A DNA stretch of 48,001 nt from JBBTDV01 sp038042605 (GTDB taxonomy: Bacteria; Bdellovibrionota; UBA1018). The stretch covers positions 1 to 48,001 of the forward strand of contig CAYHPW010000019.1 of the NCBI GenBank assembly GCA_964358645.1. Reading direction: 5' to 3'. Below, in pieces: positions 16,947-24,522 of this stretch. The position numbers and the translations under genes were made by a program. Position 1 is the stretch's first letter. Each line of letters opens with the position of its first letter. The notes under the pieces are model-generated. The model was given only the letters and a program-made list of their open reading frames with translations. It was not told the DNA's origin and did no database searches.

Positions 16947-16975
16947 TTTACAATCACTGAGATCTTTGTTTTAAT
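16947..16975 (+). promoter_or_regulatory. Strong sigma70-type promoter for the PqqD/radical SAM pair
   Basis: TTTACA (16947-16952) and TTTAAT (16970-16975), 17 nt apart, each match the consensus in five of six positions. The expected transcription start falls at about 16982, the A of the PqqD start codon, and no SD sequence is present. The mRNA may therefore be leaderless. Confidence 0.55.
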
Positions 16976-16981
16976 CCGCTT

Positions 16982-17251
16982 ATGCACCCAATACGAGTAG
17001 GGCAGTTGCCCTGGAGAGAGATCGACCGGCATGCAGTGATTATTCATACAAAGAAAGGGAATGTTCATGAGCTCAACCTCACGGGCACGTTTCTTTGGAC
17101 TCATGCGGATGGTAGCCATTCTCTTGCACAATTAGCGGGAATGCTTTGCGAGAATTTTGAAGTAGATTTAGACCAAGCGACAAAAGATGTTGATGAGTTC
17201 TTTTCATCACTAGAAGAAGATGGCCTGATTCTCAATGTCAATCATAGGTGA
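16982..17251 (+). CDS. PqqD-like RiPP recognition element (RRE) protein
   Basis: An 89-aa protein with the PqqD fold pattern: a three-strand N-terminal part (AVIIHTKKGNVHELNLTGTFLW) followed by a winged-helix-like helical part (HSLAQLAGMLCENFEVD, QATKDVDEFFSSLEEDGLI). Such proteins bind the leader of a RiPP precursor and present it to the modifying enzyme. The natural partner is the radical SAM gene, which overlaps it by 17 nt; the natural ligand is the 57-aa peptide at 10748 with its YxxP motif (inference). The full family N-terminus needs this ATG although no SD sequence precedes it. An intact domain and correct length (about 90 aa) argue that it is functional. Confidence 0.9.
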   Translation: MHPIRVGQLPWREIDRHAVIIHTKKGNVHELNLTGTFLWTHADGSHSLAQLAGMLCENFEVDLDQATKDVDEFFSSLEEDGLILNVNHR

Positions 17252-18287
17252 CCTGCAAGGCAGAACCGCAAAACATCGAATCCCGGTACAAGCAAGCCTA
17301 GAGTTAACTCATTCTTGCAACCAGCGTTGCGGGCATTGTTATCTTGCTAGCCATAATGACAGCGGCAAGGGCTGCTCTCCACTTGGGTTTGAAGAGTGGC
17401 GGAGGATCTTGGACGAACTTTCAGAGGAAGGTACGTTGTTTCTAACGCTCATTGGTGGGGAAGCAATGCTGCATCCCAAGTTCTGGCAAATCGCCCGCCA
17501 TTGCGTGACCCGGAATTTTGCTGTCTCGCTCATCACGAACGGCATTCTTATTGATGATGTCGTGGCAGAAAGGATTGCCGAGCTTAATTTCTTCCAGGTA
17601 ACTTTAAGCTTGTATTCAATGGATCCAGCTATTCATGACAAGATGACAGGCGTGAAAGGCTCCTACGCCAGAACCATAGCGGCATTAGACCAGCTTAGAC
17701 TTAGAAAAGTGCCGATTGGAATAAACTGTCTTTTGACTAAGCATAACATCGATTCGTGCTTTGAACTTAAGCAGTGGGCCAAGCAAAGGGATATCAGGAT
17801 TCAGTTCAGTCTTCTTGTGACTACAAGGTTGGACGGTGCAGTGGAACCAGCTCTTGAGCGTGCCAGTGCTGAACAGATTTATCGCTACTTCGCCACATTG
17901 AGAAAGCTTGACAACCAAATCAGGCCAGCAGCGGTTGTTGCACCGAATCCCACAGATCCCGATAGTCCTGTTTGCAATGCGGGTCGTGGCCGGTGCGCCA
18001 TTGATCCTTTTGGCAATCTGCTCGCGTGTATTGATATGCGAGACCAGATTGGAAACTTGCGCGAACGATCTTTTCGTGAACTCTGGAATTCGCCCAAAGC
18101 TCTCTGCTTAAGCGGCTTTATCAACCATGACTTAAAATTCAATCCGAGATCTAAAGATGGCATGTTCTGCAGTCATTGCCCGGCTATGGCCGATTTAGAA
18201 GTAGGCGACAAGATGGCACCCGTTCCCTTCCTGATGGAAATCGCCAGCATTAGGCGGAGAATTTACGAGTGTAAGACCACGAATTAA
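17235..18287 (+). CDS. Radical SAM/SPASM peptide-modifying enzyme
   Basis: A 350-aa enzyme. The radical SAM cluster motif CNQRCGHC (Cys28, Cys32, Cys35) lies after LELTHS, and LTLIGGEAMLHP is the SAM-binding GGE motif. The C-terminal SPASM-like region has Cys247, Cys254, Cys265, Cys312 and Cys315 (VCNAGRGRCAIDPFGNLLAC and FCSHC), enough to bind at least one auxiliary Fe-S cluster. Enzymes of this form, paired with PqqD-like proteins, install C-C or thioether links or epimerise residues in RiPPs. The substrate is probably the 57-aa peptide about 6.3 kb upstream, or another Cys-containing island product. The pair overlaps by 17 nt and has its own promoter. The exact reaction cannot be read from sequence. 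Confidence 0.93.
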   Translation: MSIIGDLQGRTAKHRIPVQASLELTHSCNQRCGHCYLASHNDSGKGCSPLGFEEWRRILDELSEEGTLFLTLIGGEAMLHPKFWQIARHCVTRNFAVSLITNGILIDDVVAERIAELNFFQVTLSLYSMDPAIHDKMTGVKGSYARTIAALDQLRLRKVPIGINCLLTKHNIDSCFELKQWAKQRDIRIQFSLLVTTRLDGAVEPALERASAEQIYRYFATLRKLDNQIRPAAVVAPNPTDPDSPVCNAGRGRCAIDPFGNLLACIDMRDQIGNLRERSFRELWNSPKALCLSGFINHDLKFNPRSKDGMFCSHCPAMADLEVGDKMAPVPFLMEIASIRRRIYECKTTN

Positions 18288-18302
18288 ATTGAACCCCCTA
18301 TT

Positions 18303-19295
18303 TTAAGGGTTGGTGTAACCTATTACGTACATATACAAATCTAGGTATGTGCTGCCGACATAATAGTATATTGTCTGTGCGGTTTTAAGTGGGAAAGTGG
18401 ATACACTTGAATCTCTTGAATAATCTGGACCTGTACTACTGTACCGAGCCACCGTATAATGAGTCTCGTTTGTGCCATCGTAACCAGCATAACACGTGGA
18501 AGTAATATTACTGGTCGCGTCTCCTGTGCAATACAAGAGCACGGTAACAGTAGTTGCGATAGATGGTACTTGAGTCGACAAAGATATAGAGGTAAATGTC
18601 GTAGCACTCCCTGCACTTAAAGTAGAGATATAGGAATCGTAATAAGTGGTTTTGCCTACTTGATAAAATCCCACAAAATTACTGCTCGCATCGTTACGAA
18701 CCGAGCCCACTCGCGCTTTATAGGTATAGCCACTTGGCATCGTGGGTGCTGTTGCTGATGTAGAAAGCAGTGACGCCACAGTGGTTCCGTTATAAATCAC
18801 CCAGACATAGTACCATGTGCTGGAAGCTTCGCTACCAGTATCAAGTCCATTGGCCCCAGAGCCTGTGATAGCGGCTGTTACGTTTACGGAAGTGGCAAGA
18901 TACGTAACACTGCTTGAATCTTTCAAAATAAGCTCATCGGCTGTAACAACCACCTGTGTAGCACTGCTGTTCTTGAGTATTAGATTCACAGCGGAACCTG
19001 TAAGGGCGTGAGCAGCGCTCCAGGCGCCTAAGCCATTGCTGTCGCTCATCAGAAATTTGTTAACTCCTTTTGACGAGTCACCAAGCGTGATTTGCCCGCT
19101 AGAGTTAATAGAAGATAGCGCAGTCCCGCTGTTGTTCTGCCATTCCTGAAGATTGGCGGTCTGGCTTGCTGGTGGCTTGATGGTCAAACCCTTATCCGTT
19201 GTTGCCGTCCAATTGATATTGAAAGAATCCGCCGCATTTACGGTAGCGGAAAATGCCAAGCAAAACCCTGTTACGACAATCAGTCTTTGCGTCAT
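18303..19295 (-). CDS. Secreted tail-fibre-like paralogue 4
   Basis: It is the same family as the three paralogues at 6.7-9.8 kb but on the opposite strand, at the other edge of the cassette. The signal peptide (TQRLIVVTGFCLAFSATVNA) differs from the other copies, while NWTATTDKGLTIKPP, SGQITLGDSSKG and GANGLDTGSEASSTWYYVW are kept. The variable C-terminal part has a Cys pair (LLYCTGDATSNITSTCYAG). The ATG is preceded by GAGGAAAT at good spacing. It ends 15 nt from the end of the radical SAM gene, convergently. Its sequence is more diverged than copies 1-3, so it is an older duplicate. Confidence 0.82.
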   Translation of the reverse strand: MTQRLIVVTGFCLAFSATVNAADSFNINWTATTDKGLTIKPPASQTANLQEWQNNSGTALSSINSSGQITLGDSSKGVNKFLMSDSNGLGAWSAAHALTGSAVNLILKNSSATQVVVTADELILKDSSSVTYLATSVNVTAAITGSGANGLDTGSEASSTWYYVWVIYNGTTVASLLSTSATAPTMPSGYTYKARVGSVRNDASSNFVGFYQVGKTTYYDSYISTLSAGSATTFTSISLSTQVPSIATTVTVLLYCTGDATSNITSTCYAGYDGTNETHYTVARYSSTGPDYSRDSSVSTFPLKTAQTIYYYVGSTYLDLYMYVIGYTNP

Positions 19296-19411
19296 ATTAA
19301 ATATTTCCTCAATATCTTGATTGAAGCAGAGATTCGCGGCATTTGCAAAAGTTAATATGTTATTTGGCGCGTGCCTGATCTTTAACTTGTGCGCGCTTGT
19401 GCTTACGCAAC

Positions 19412-20284
19412 CTAATACCCCAGCTTAGCCCATTCATTGCTCTTCTTGCGGTAGCGCTTTTCAACTATTTTGAAAATATTAGAGCCAGGTTTGAGAAGCC
19501 AGTTTTCATTTTCATCAAGTTCGTCTTCTTTGTCAGCGCTTGCAGGCTTACGATCGAACTCATCAACCACGGTGTTGCCTTCACCGGTGCCACCATCGGC
19601 GATGCTGGCTTCATCCTCTGAAGAGCTGCTTTGATACTCACCAGAACCACCACTGGATGAATAAGTTGAAGACGTGTCACTTGCTTCGTCTGTGGATCCC
19701 ACTGACATGCTAGGCGTAGCCGATGGAACAGCAGAAGTCGTTCCACCACCCATATCAAGACCCTGGCTTGAAAACCTAGGAGAACCAAGCAGAAAACCAC
19801 TAACGTCTTTTTTTGCAGAGGCATCACCGAGCTTAACTAGCTCCTGCTTGCCATCGGGTTTTTTATGTGGCTCTATCAATCCCTTCTCGCTTTGCTGGGC
19901 CGTGGCTGCTGAAGCTAGACCGTTCTTAAATGTAGGCGCATTGCCCTCGAGCTTATCTGCTTCTGAAAGCGCATTCTTTGCGGAACCAGCGCTTGCCCCG
20001 AACAACTTCATAGTGGATTTAATCGTGGTCTCCGCCACATTGCGGGCGGGGCATTCATCGGGGGCCGGTGATTTCACCACTCCTCCGGAACAACAACGCT
20101 TGGCAAGCGCTCCTTTAAGATACTGGCCTTGCCACATGCAAGCATTAGGATCCATTCTAGGTGGCTCGAACTTCGCCTTGCCCAGTCTCGGTTTACAGCC
20201 TGATCCGGAAAAAAGGCCGACCAATAAACAAAGCACCCCAATTAAAATGACAGGTTTGTTATGGTTATTCATATACCCTCTCAT
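19412..20284 (-). CDS. Putative lipoprotein, low-complexity Ser/Gly-rich tail, unrecognised
   Basis: A hydrophobic N-terminus runs into FSGSGC (Cys30), a good lipobox followed by Lys. A short Cys-containing region (ACMWQGQYLKGALAKRCCSGG) comes next, then a long Ala/Ser/Gly/Glu-rich low-complexity part. The C-terminus (LLKPGSNIFKIVEKRYRKKS) is basic and could be folded. The ATG at 20284 overlaps the stop of the upstream Cys-rich gene as ATGA, which favours this start over the Met at residue 5. The two form an operon. No homologous family was recognised; the context says only that it is an envelope protein. Confidence 0.75.
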   Translation of the reverse strand: MRGYMNNHNKPVILIGVLCLLVGLFSGSGCKPRLGKAKFEPPRMDPNACMWQGQYLKGALAKRCCSGGVVKSPAPDECPARNVAETTIKSTMKLFGASAGSAKNALSEADKLEGNAPTFKNGLASAATAQQSEKGLIEPHKKPDGKQELVKLGDASAKKDVSGFLLGSPRFSSQGLDMGGGTTSAVPSATPSMSVGSTDEASDTSSTYSSSGGSGEYQSSSSEDEASIADGGTGEGNTVVDEFDRKPASADKEDELDENENWLLKPGSNIFKIVEKRYRKKSNEWAKLGY

Positions 20285-21468
20285 CCGCAGGTCTTGTCAT
20301 TCCAGAAGCGCCTGCCGCGGTCCCAAAAAAATCTCAAATATGGCCCCTTGTAACAACGCTCAAGGATCCTTTCGTGGCTACAATTTCTCTTATTTTTTGA
20401 TCTGCATTTATTAGTATTAAGATGTTTTTTTACATAATCATACAAGCCGCCCTTGCCGCCTGGACCTACCAGGAATTTTTCAAATGACAATTGCGCGCGC
20501 GAAAAGATCTCGCACACAGCGAGATGGGTGAACATGGCTTCCATATTTCTTTGCGCCGTGACTAGTTGGCACGCGCTCTGCCTGTGCTTACCGACATCAG
20601 GGTTCAATTCGTTTGGGTTTGTGGTTTCTTTTCCGGTGCAATTCCATATATCCTTGATATTTTTCTGGCCCTTCAGCCATATATTTAAGTCATTGGCGAT
20701 TGTATCCGACATTCTTTTTTGCTCGTCGTATTTCTTTGCTAAAGCGGCACAGGGGCTTTCGGCATCTTTGATTGGCTTGATTTTCAACCTTTCTGATGAC
20801 AGCTCATTTTGAACCTTCTGATGATAGCAGGTCAGCGCCTGTACCCAGGCTCCCCTGATAAACGCGTCTTCGCGTTCGTGCTTGCCACTGGTGTGATCCG
20901 GAGTGACGTGGCACGTGGTCCTCCTTAGCTTGGTGTCAAAATGTGTGTAATCCCCGCAATAGTGGCCGATATGGTTTTGCTCGCTTTTTACACCTTCCCT
21001 CATTTTGTCATTGAACGTGCCTGGCCAGCTAAACATATTGCATGTTTCAAGTGGGAATGGACGGCCCGGGCATTTGTTTGTACTGCTGTCAATACTCTCA
21101 AAAACTTCCTTATATTTTTCTTCAAACGTATTATTACTTCCGAGTTGTTTTTTAAAATGTTCTAGCAATCCATTAATTTTTGCGTACTCCGGGTCATCGG
21201 TATCCGGATCCATGTCGATATCGCAGCCACGATAATATCCTTCAATTTGAAGGCGGATCCTGTCCTCGACTTTCTTTTTTATGCCTAGGTCATTTAGATC
21301 CTTGCTCTGAATGACTTTGCCGCAAGTTCGCAGATGCCCTTTTCGATCAATGCACGGTGCTTTGAGTACGTGGGTTTTAGGCGGTTCCGCCATGGCTAAC
21401 TTCATGGCTGCGAACAAAATCGCTATGCAACAGATAATTCTGCTGAAAGTATTAACGCCGAAATACAT
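20281..21468 (-). CDS. Secreted Cys-rich protein, unrecognised
   Basis: A 395-aa product with a signal peptide ending AAMKLAMA|E and a strong ribosome site (GGGGGGAATTAAA before ATG). The mature protein has about 16 Cys, many spaced as in disulfide-bonded exported proteins, for example KCPGRPFPLETC, HYCGDYTHF and RCYKGPYLRFFW. No catalytic motif was recognised. It is translationally coupled to the lipoprotein downstream and is divergent from an acidic secreted protein, separated by a 74-bp shared control region. Dependence on periplasmic disulfide formation is inferred; the DsbA-like lipoprotein at 36.8 kb could serve this. Confidence 0.75.
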   Translation of the reverse strand: MYFGVNTFSRIICCIAILFAAMKLAMAEPPKTHVLKAPCIDRKGHLRTCGKVIQSKDLNDLGIKKKVEDRIRLQIEGYYRGCDIDMDPDTDDPEYAKINGLLEHFKKQLGSNNTFEEKYKEVFESIDSSTNKCPGRPFPLETCNMFSWPGTFNDKMREGVKSEQNHIGHYCGDYTHFDTKLRRTTCHVTPDHTSGKHEREDAFIRGAWVQALTCYHQKVQNELSSERLKIKPIKDAESPCAALAKKYDEQKRMSDTIANDLNIWLKGQKNIKDIWNCTGKETTNPNELNPDVGKHRQSACQLVTAQRNMEAMFTHLAVCEIFSRAQLSFEKFLVGPGGKGGLYDYVKKHLNTNKCRSKNKRNCSHERILERCYKGPYLRFFWDRGRRFWNDKTCG

Positions 21469-21500
21469 TTTAATTCCCCCCTTTTAATTATGACGCCTTA

Positions 21501-21509
21501 TGTTACTAT
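21501..21509 (+). promoter_or_regulatory. Extended -10 promoter candidate
   Basis: TGTTACTAT at 21501-21509 has the TG-N extension and a -10 box matching at four of six positions. It sits 34 nt ahead of the acidic secreted protein gene. No clear -35 box is present, as is usual for extended -10 promoters. Confidence 0.35.
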
Positions 21510-21542
21510 TAAAAAGAAAAATCTTGATGAGGGAGCGGGTCA

Positions 21543-22325
21543 ATGATGACACATCTAAAAGTAAAGACATTTTGGTTTGTTTTCCTGATTATCGCAATAT
21601 CTGGAGCAGTACAAATCCAGGCTTATGCCCTGGCAAATGAGGGAGAAGAAAATGATGGAGTAGGTGACACGGATGAAACGACTCCCATTGAAACCAATGA
21701 AGACATAAAAGACCTTGAAAAGCTACAGGCTGAACGCGCGAATGCCTATAATGAATATTTTTCAGCGCTTGGATCCGCAAAAACCAAAGCAGACGAAAGA
21801 AAACTGGAAGAGAAAATACTGGCACCGGTACATGAAAAATTTTCCACATTCCTTCATGAACAAAAAAAGAAGGAAAACGACGAGCTTTACGGGAAAATAT
21901 ATTTCGGCGATGGCCGCATAGTTAAGATCTCGGATTACGCGGCACAACTAAAAGAAGAAGAATACCTCGACCAAACTGCCATAGATGAAATACTGGCACC
22001 GGATGGGCCGGAAGACGGAAAAGAAGACAAAAACTACAAGCCGGAGGACGATTTGCCATCCGATGATGATGATGAGCCTGCCATTAAGGCAGACACAAAG
22101 AATTTAAAAACCGACGTTAAGAATGATGACAAAAAAAATGAGCTAGTGCTGGACGGCAAAGACATCCCGAAAGAAATAACTTTCGAAGGCAAGCGTACAA
22201 ACAAGAAAAGTGCCGCAAAAACAATTATCAAATATGAAGAAACCGCCGTGCCGGCCAGTGAGGTAACCAGTGAGGTAAAAGGATCATCGGCGGAGATCAG
22301 CTACCCTAAAAAGACTGCGCCTTGA
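21543..22325 (+). CDS. Secreted highly charged acidic protein, unrecognised
   Basis: A 260-aa product; GAGGGAGCGGG precedes the double ATG. The signal peptide (VKTFWFVFLIIAISGAVQIQ, then AYA) is followed by an acidic stretch, a helical segment (DLEKLQAERANAYNEYFSAL) and a Lys/Asp/Glu-rich disordered region with a run of Asp (PSDDDDEP). No domain was recognised. The 3' end overlaps the end of gltX by 20 nt in convergent orientation. Its divergent arrangement with the Cys-rich/lipoprotein operon suggests joint regulation and perhaps interaction of this acidic protein with the basic tail of the lipoprotein (speculative). Confidence 0.72.
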   Translation: MMTHLKVKTFWFVFLIIAISGAVQIQAYALANEGEENDGVGDTDETTPIETNEDIKDLEKLQAERANAYNEYFSALGSAKTKADERKLEEKILAPVHEKFSTFLHEQKKKENDELYGKIYFGDGRIVKISDYAAQLKEEEYLDQTAIDEILAPDGPEDGKEDKNYKPEDDLPSDDDDEPAIKADTKNLKTDVKNDDKKNELVLDGKDIPKEITFEGKRTNKKSAAKTIIKYEETAVPASEVTSEVKGSSAEISYPKKTAP

Positions 22326-23781
22326 TAAGCCTTGCCTCAACCACATCCCAGGGCAATATTGAAATGATCTCAAACAAGCTAGCGCTCACCACTCGCCCCG
22401 TGACTGCTAGCCTGATTGGCTGCGCGAGGTCCCCAAGTTTAAGTCCGTGTTGCTCAGCCACCTGCCTGATAAGAGCGTCAATATCGGAATGATCCACTTG
22501 GCCCCCTGCTTTTTTCCGCAACATATCAGTAAAATTCCGCATGGCCGCAAGGATCATTGGTTTTAAGTTGCCGTTACTTCCCCACTTCAAGACGGAAGCA
22601 TCAACTTCAACAACGCCAGGCGAGCAAAGCGGCACGAGCTGTTCCGCCAGTTCCTTAACGGTTTTTACTTTCTGCTGAACCAGTTTTACTAATTTAGTCC
22701 CGATATCTGTTTTCAGTCGTGCCAGTGCTTCCTCGCTGAAAAAATATCCGTAGTCATCCGCCACGATAGACTGAAGACGCTCCGGCAAAGTATTTCTTAA
22801 ATGCATGCCATTTAACCACAGGAGCTTTTCCATGTTAAAAACCGCCGAACTTTTCTGAACATGATCGAATGAAAAATGCTCTATTAATTCTGGGATAGAG
22901 AAAATCTCCTGGTCGCCATGGCTCCACCCCAACCGTGCCAGAAAGTTCAACAATGCCTCCGGCAGGAAGCCGTCCGCCCTATAGACATTAGCCGACACGG
23001 TTCCGTGGCGTTTGGAAAGTTTCTTTTTGTCCGGGCCAAGAATCATCGGCAAATGCGCGAAGAGCGGTACCTTGTAATTAAGAAACCTGTATAAGTGGAT
23101 CTGCTTTGGCGTGTTGTTGATATGGTCATCGCCACGGATGACATGTGTTATACGGCAAAATACGTCATCTACGACAACGGAGAAATTATATGTCGGAGCA
23201 CCGTTCGACCGGATCAAGACAAAGTCATCAATCTCTGTGTTGGCAACCCTGATTGTTCCGCGAATCAAATCATTAAATTCAGCATACCCGTCAGCAGGCG
23301 TCTTGGCCCTAATAACGTAAGGGAGCCCTGATGGGTAATCTTGACGGTCACGGCAACGCCTGTCGTACTGCGGTTTCGCGCCGACAGCCATGGCCTTTTC
23401 GCGCATCTTCTCTACTTCGGCCTCGGTGCAATAACACTTGTATGCATGCCCGGCTTTTAAAAGTAGATCGGTCGCATCACGATAAGCATCAAGCCTTCTG
23501 CTTTGGTAAACTGGATCCTCGTCCCATTTAAGACCAAGCCAACTTAATGAAGCAAGAATATCAGCGGTATAACGCTCTTCGGAGCGCTCTAAATCCGTGT
23601 CCTCTATTCTCAAAAGGAACTTCCCTTTGTTTTTCTTTGCATATAACCAATTGAATAAAGCGGTCCGCACGCCGCCTATGTGGAGAAAGCCCGTTGGCGA
23701 TGGAGCGAAGCGAACACGTACTTCGCTATCTCCGGTTGTATGCAAATCCTTGCTATTTACTGGGTTAGTTAATTGCGACAT
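22306..23781 (-). CDS. gltX: Glutamyl-tRNA synthetase
   Basis: A class I synthetase of 491 aa, normal length for bacterial GluRS; it charges tRNA-Glu with glutamate. The HIGH motif is in APSPTGFLHIGGVRTALF and the KMSKS equivalent is KKLSKRHG. The Rossmann insert has CYCTEAEVE, part of the usual zinc-binding region, with QYDRRCRDR downstream. The C-terminal anticodon-binding domain is complete. GAGGGATGTT before the ATG is a plausible ribosome site. It is divergent from rimP-nusA. Whether it is discriminating (Glu only) or also charges tRNA-Gln cannot be told here. Confidence 0.98.
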   Translation of the reverse strand: MSQLTNPVNSKDLHTTGDSEVRVRFAPSPTGFLHIGGVRTALFNWLYAKKNKGKFLLRIEDTDLERSEERYTADILASLSWLGLKWDEDPVYQSRRLDAYRDATDLLLKAGHAYKCYCTEAEVEKMREKAMAVGAKPQYDRRCRDRQDYPSGLPYVIRAKTPADGYAEFNDLIRGTIRVANTEIDDFVLIRSNGAPTYNFSVVVDDVFCRITHVIRGDDHINNTPKQIHLYRFLNYKVPLFAHLPMILGPDKKKLSKRHGTVSANVYRADGFLPEALLNFLARLGWSHGDQEIFSIPELIEHFSFDHVQKSSAVFNMEKLLWLNGMHLRNTLPERLQSIVADDYGYFFSEEALARLKTDIGTKLVKLVQQKVKTVKELAEQLVPLCSPGVVEVDASVLKWGSNGNLKPMILAAMRNFTDMLRKKAGGQVDHSDIDALIRQVAEQHGLKLGDLAQPIRLAVTGRVVSASLFEIISILPWDVVEARLIKAQSF

Positions 23782-23829
23782 AACATCCCTCGCTTAATGT
23801 GCTAATATGCTGCGGTTTGTAAACTTTAC

Positions 23830-23857
23830 TTGCTTCAAATCTTGTTTGTGCTATAAA
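23830..23857 (+). promoter_or_regulatory. Extended -10 promoter of the rimP-nusA-infB operon
   Basis: TTGCTT (23830-23835), a 16-nt spacer and TATAAA (23852-23857) with a TG-C extension (23849-23851) form a strong promoter. Transcription would start near 23864, about 17 nt before the leader hairpin and 80 nt before rimP. Confidence 0.55.
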
Positions 23858-23880
23858 AAAAATGTTTTTAAAGGTCACAC

Positions 23881-23911
23881 AAAAAGTGGGCCACATGCCC
23901 GCTTTTTTTTT
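23881..23911 (+). terminator. Intrinsic-terminator-like leader hairpin before rimP
   Basis: AAAAAGTGGGC / GCCCGCTTTTT pair around the loop CACAT, with one G-T wobble, and run into nine T (23903-23911). No gene ends upstream on this strand (gltX reads away), so the hairpin lies in the 5' leader of rimP-nusA-infB. It may act as an attenuator, possibly sensed by NusA, or may block upstream transcription. Confidence 0.65.
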
Positions 23912-23946
23912 GCCCTATAATAAGGTTGATATACCAGCTTTTGGAT

Positions 23947-24522
23947 ATGGAATACGAAATAAAAAATACTCTCATGCATGCTATCACGCCGCTAGTTTCT
24001 CCTCTCGGATACGAGGTCATTCACATCGAAGTGCAGCCGCACCACCAGAAAGTCCTGCGCATCTACATTGATCATAAAGAGGGCGGAAAAGAGGATAAAA
24101 AAAATATCGGCATTGATGACTGCGTGCGGGTTTCCAAGATTTTGGACGAGCCTCTCGATGCATTGCCTGAGCTGGCAACATTTTTCCGCGGTTCGTACGA
24201 ACTTGAGGTTTCCTCCCCCGGCATTAAAAGGCCGCTGAGCCGCAAATGTGATTTCGAGCGTTTTGGTGGCGAGGAAGCCAGGATCCATGTCATCCGGCCG
24301 CTGACAACAGATGAGATCAGCAACCAGGAATATTTGGCAAGAAATCCAAAACAAAAGAATTTTTCGGGGAAGCTCGCGGGAGTGAAGGACGACAAAGTCT
24401 TGATGCTGGTTATTAATAGTGAGCGTGGCGGAAAGCACAAAGCCGAGGACACCGTGGCAATACCTTTATCACTTATTTCGAAAGCCTGTTTGGAATCCAA
24501 AGAAAGAGAGAGAGTAAAATGA
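23947..24522 (+). CDS. rimP: Ribosome maturation factor RimP
   Basis: Needed for 30S subunit maturation. The N-terminal domain reads MEYEIKNTLMHAITPLVSPL, GYEVIHIEVQ, then LRIYIDHKEGG and GIDDCVRVSKILDEPLD, as in the family. Next comes the typical SYELEVSSPGIKRPL. The C-terminal SH3-like domain is longer than usual, with an insertion (TTDEISNQEYLARNPKQKN). The start is put at the ATG at 23947; a TTG at 23926 would add seven residues not seen in the family. The stop overlaps the nusA start (ATGA), the standard rimP-nusA order. Confidence 0.95.
   Translation: MEYEIKNTLMHAITPLVSPLGYEVIHIEVQPHHQKVLRIYIDHKEGGKEDKKNIGIDDCVRVSKILDEPLDALPELATFFRGSYELEVSSPGIKRPLSRKCDFERFGGEEARIHVIRPLTTDEISNQEYLARNPKQKNFSGKLAGVKDDKVLMLVINSERGGKHKAEDTVAIPLSLISKACLESKERERVK

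Noticed and set aside
9814..18287. Complete lasso peptide cluster
   Set aside because: The B2 transglutaminase-like protease, the Asn-synthetase-like cyclase and an ABC exporter are absent; only the kinase, RRE, nucleotidyltransferase and YxxP motif resemble lasso accessories.
18291..18311. AACCC/GGGTT hairpin between the radical SAM gene and paralogue 4
   Set aside because: Only a five-bp stem with a ten-nt loop and no T-tract on either strand; not convincing as a terminator.
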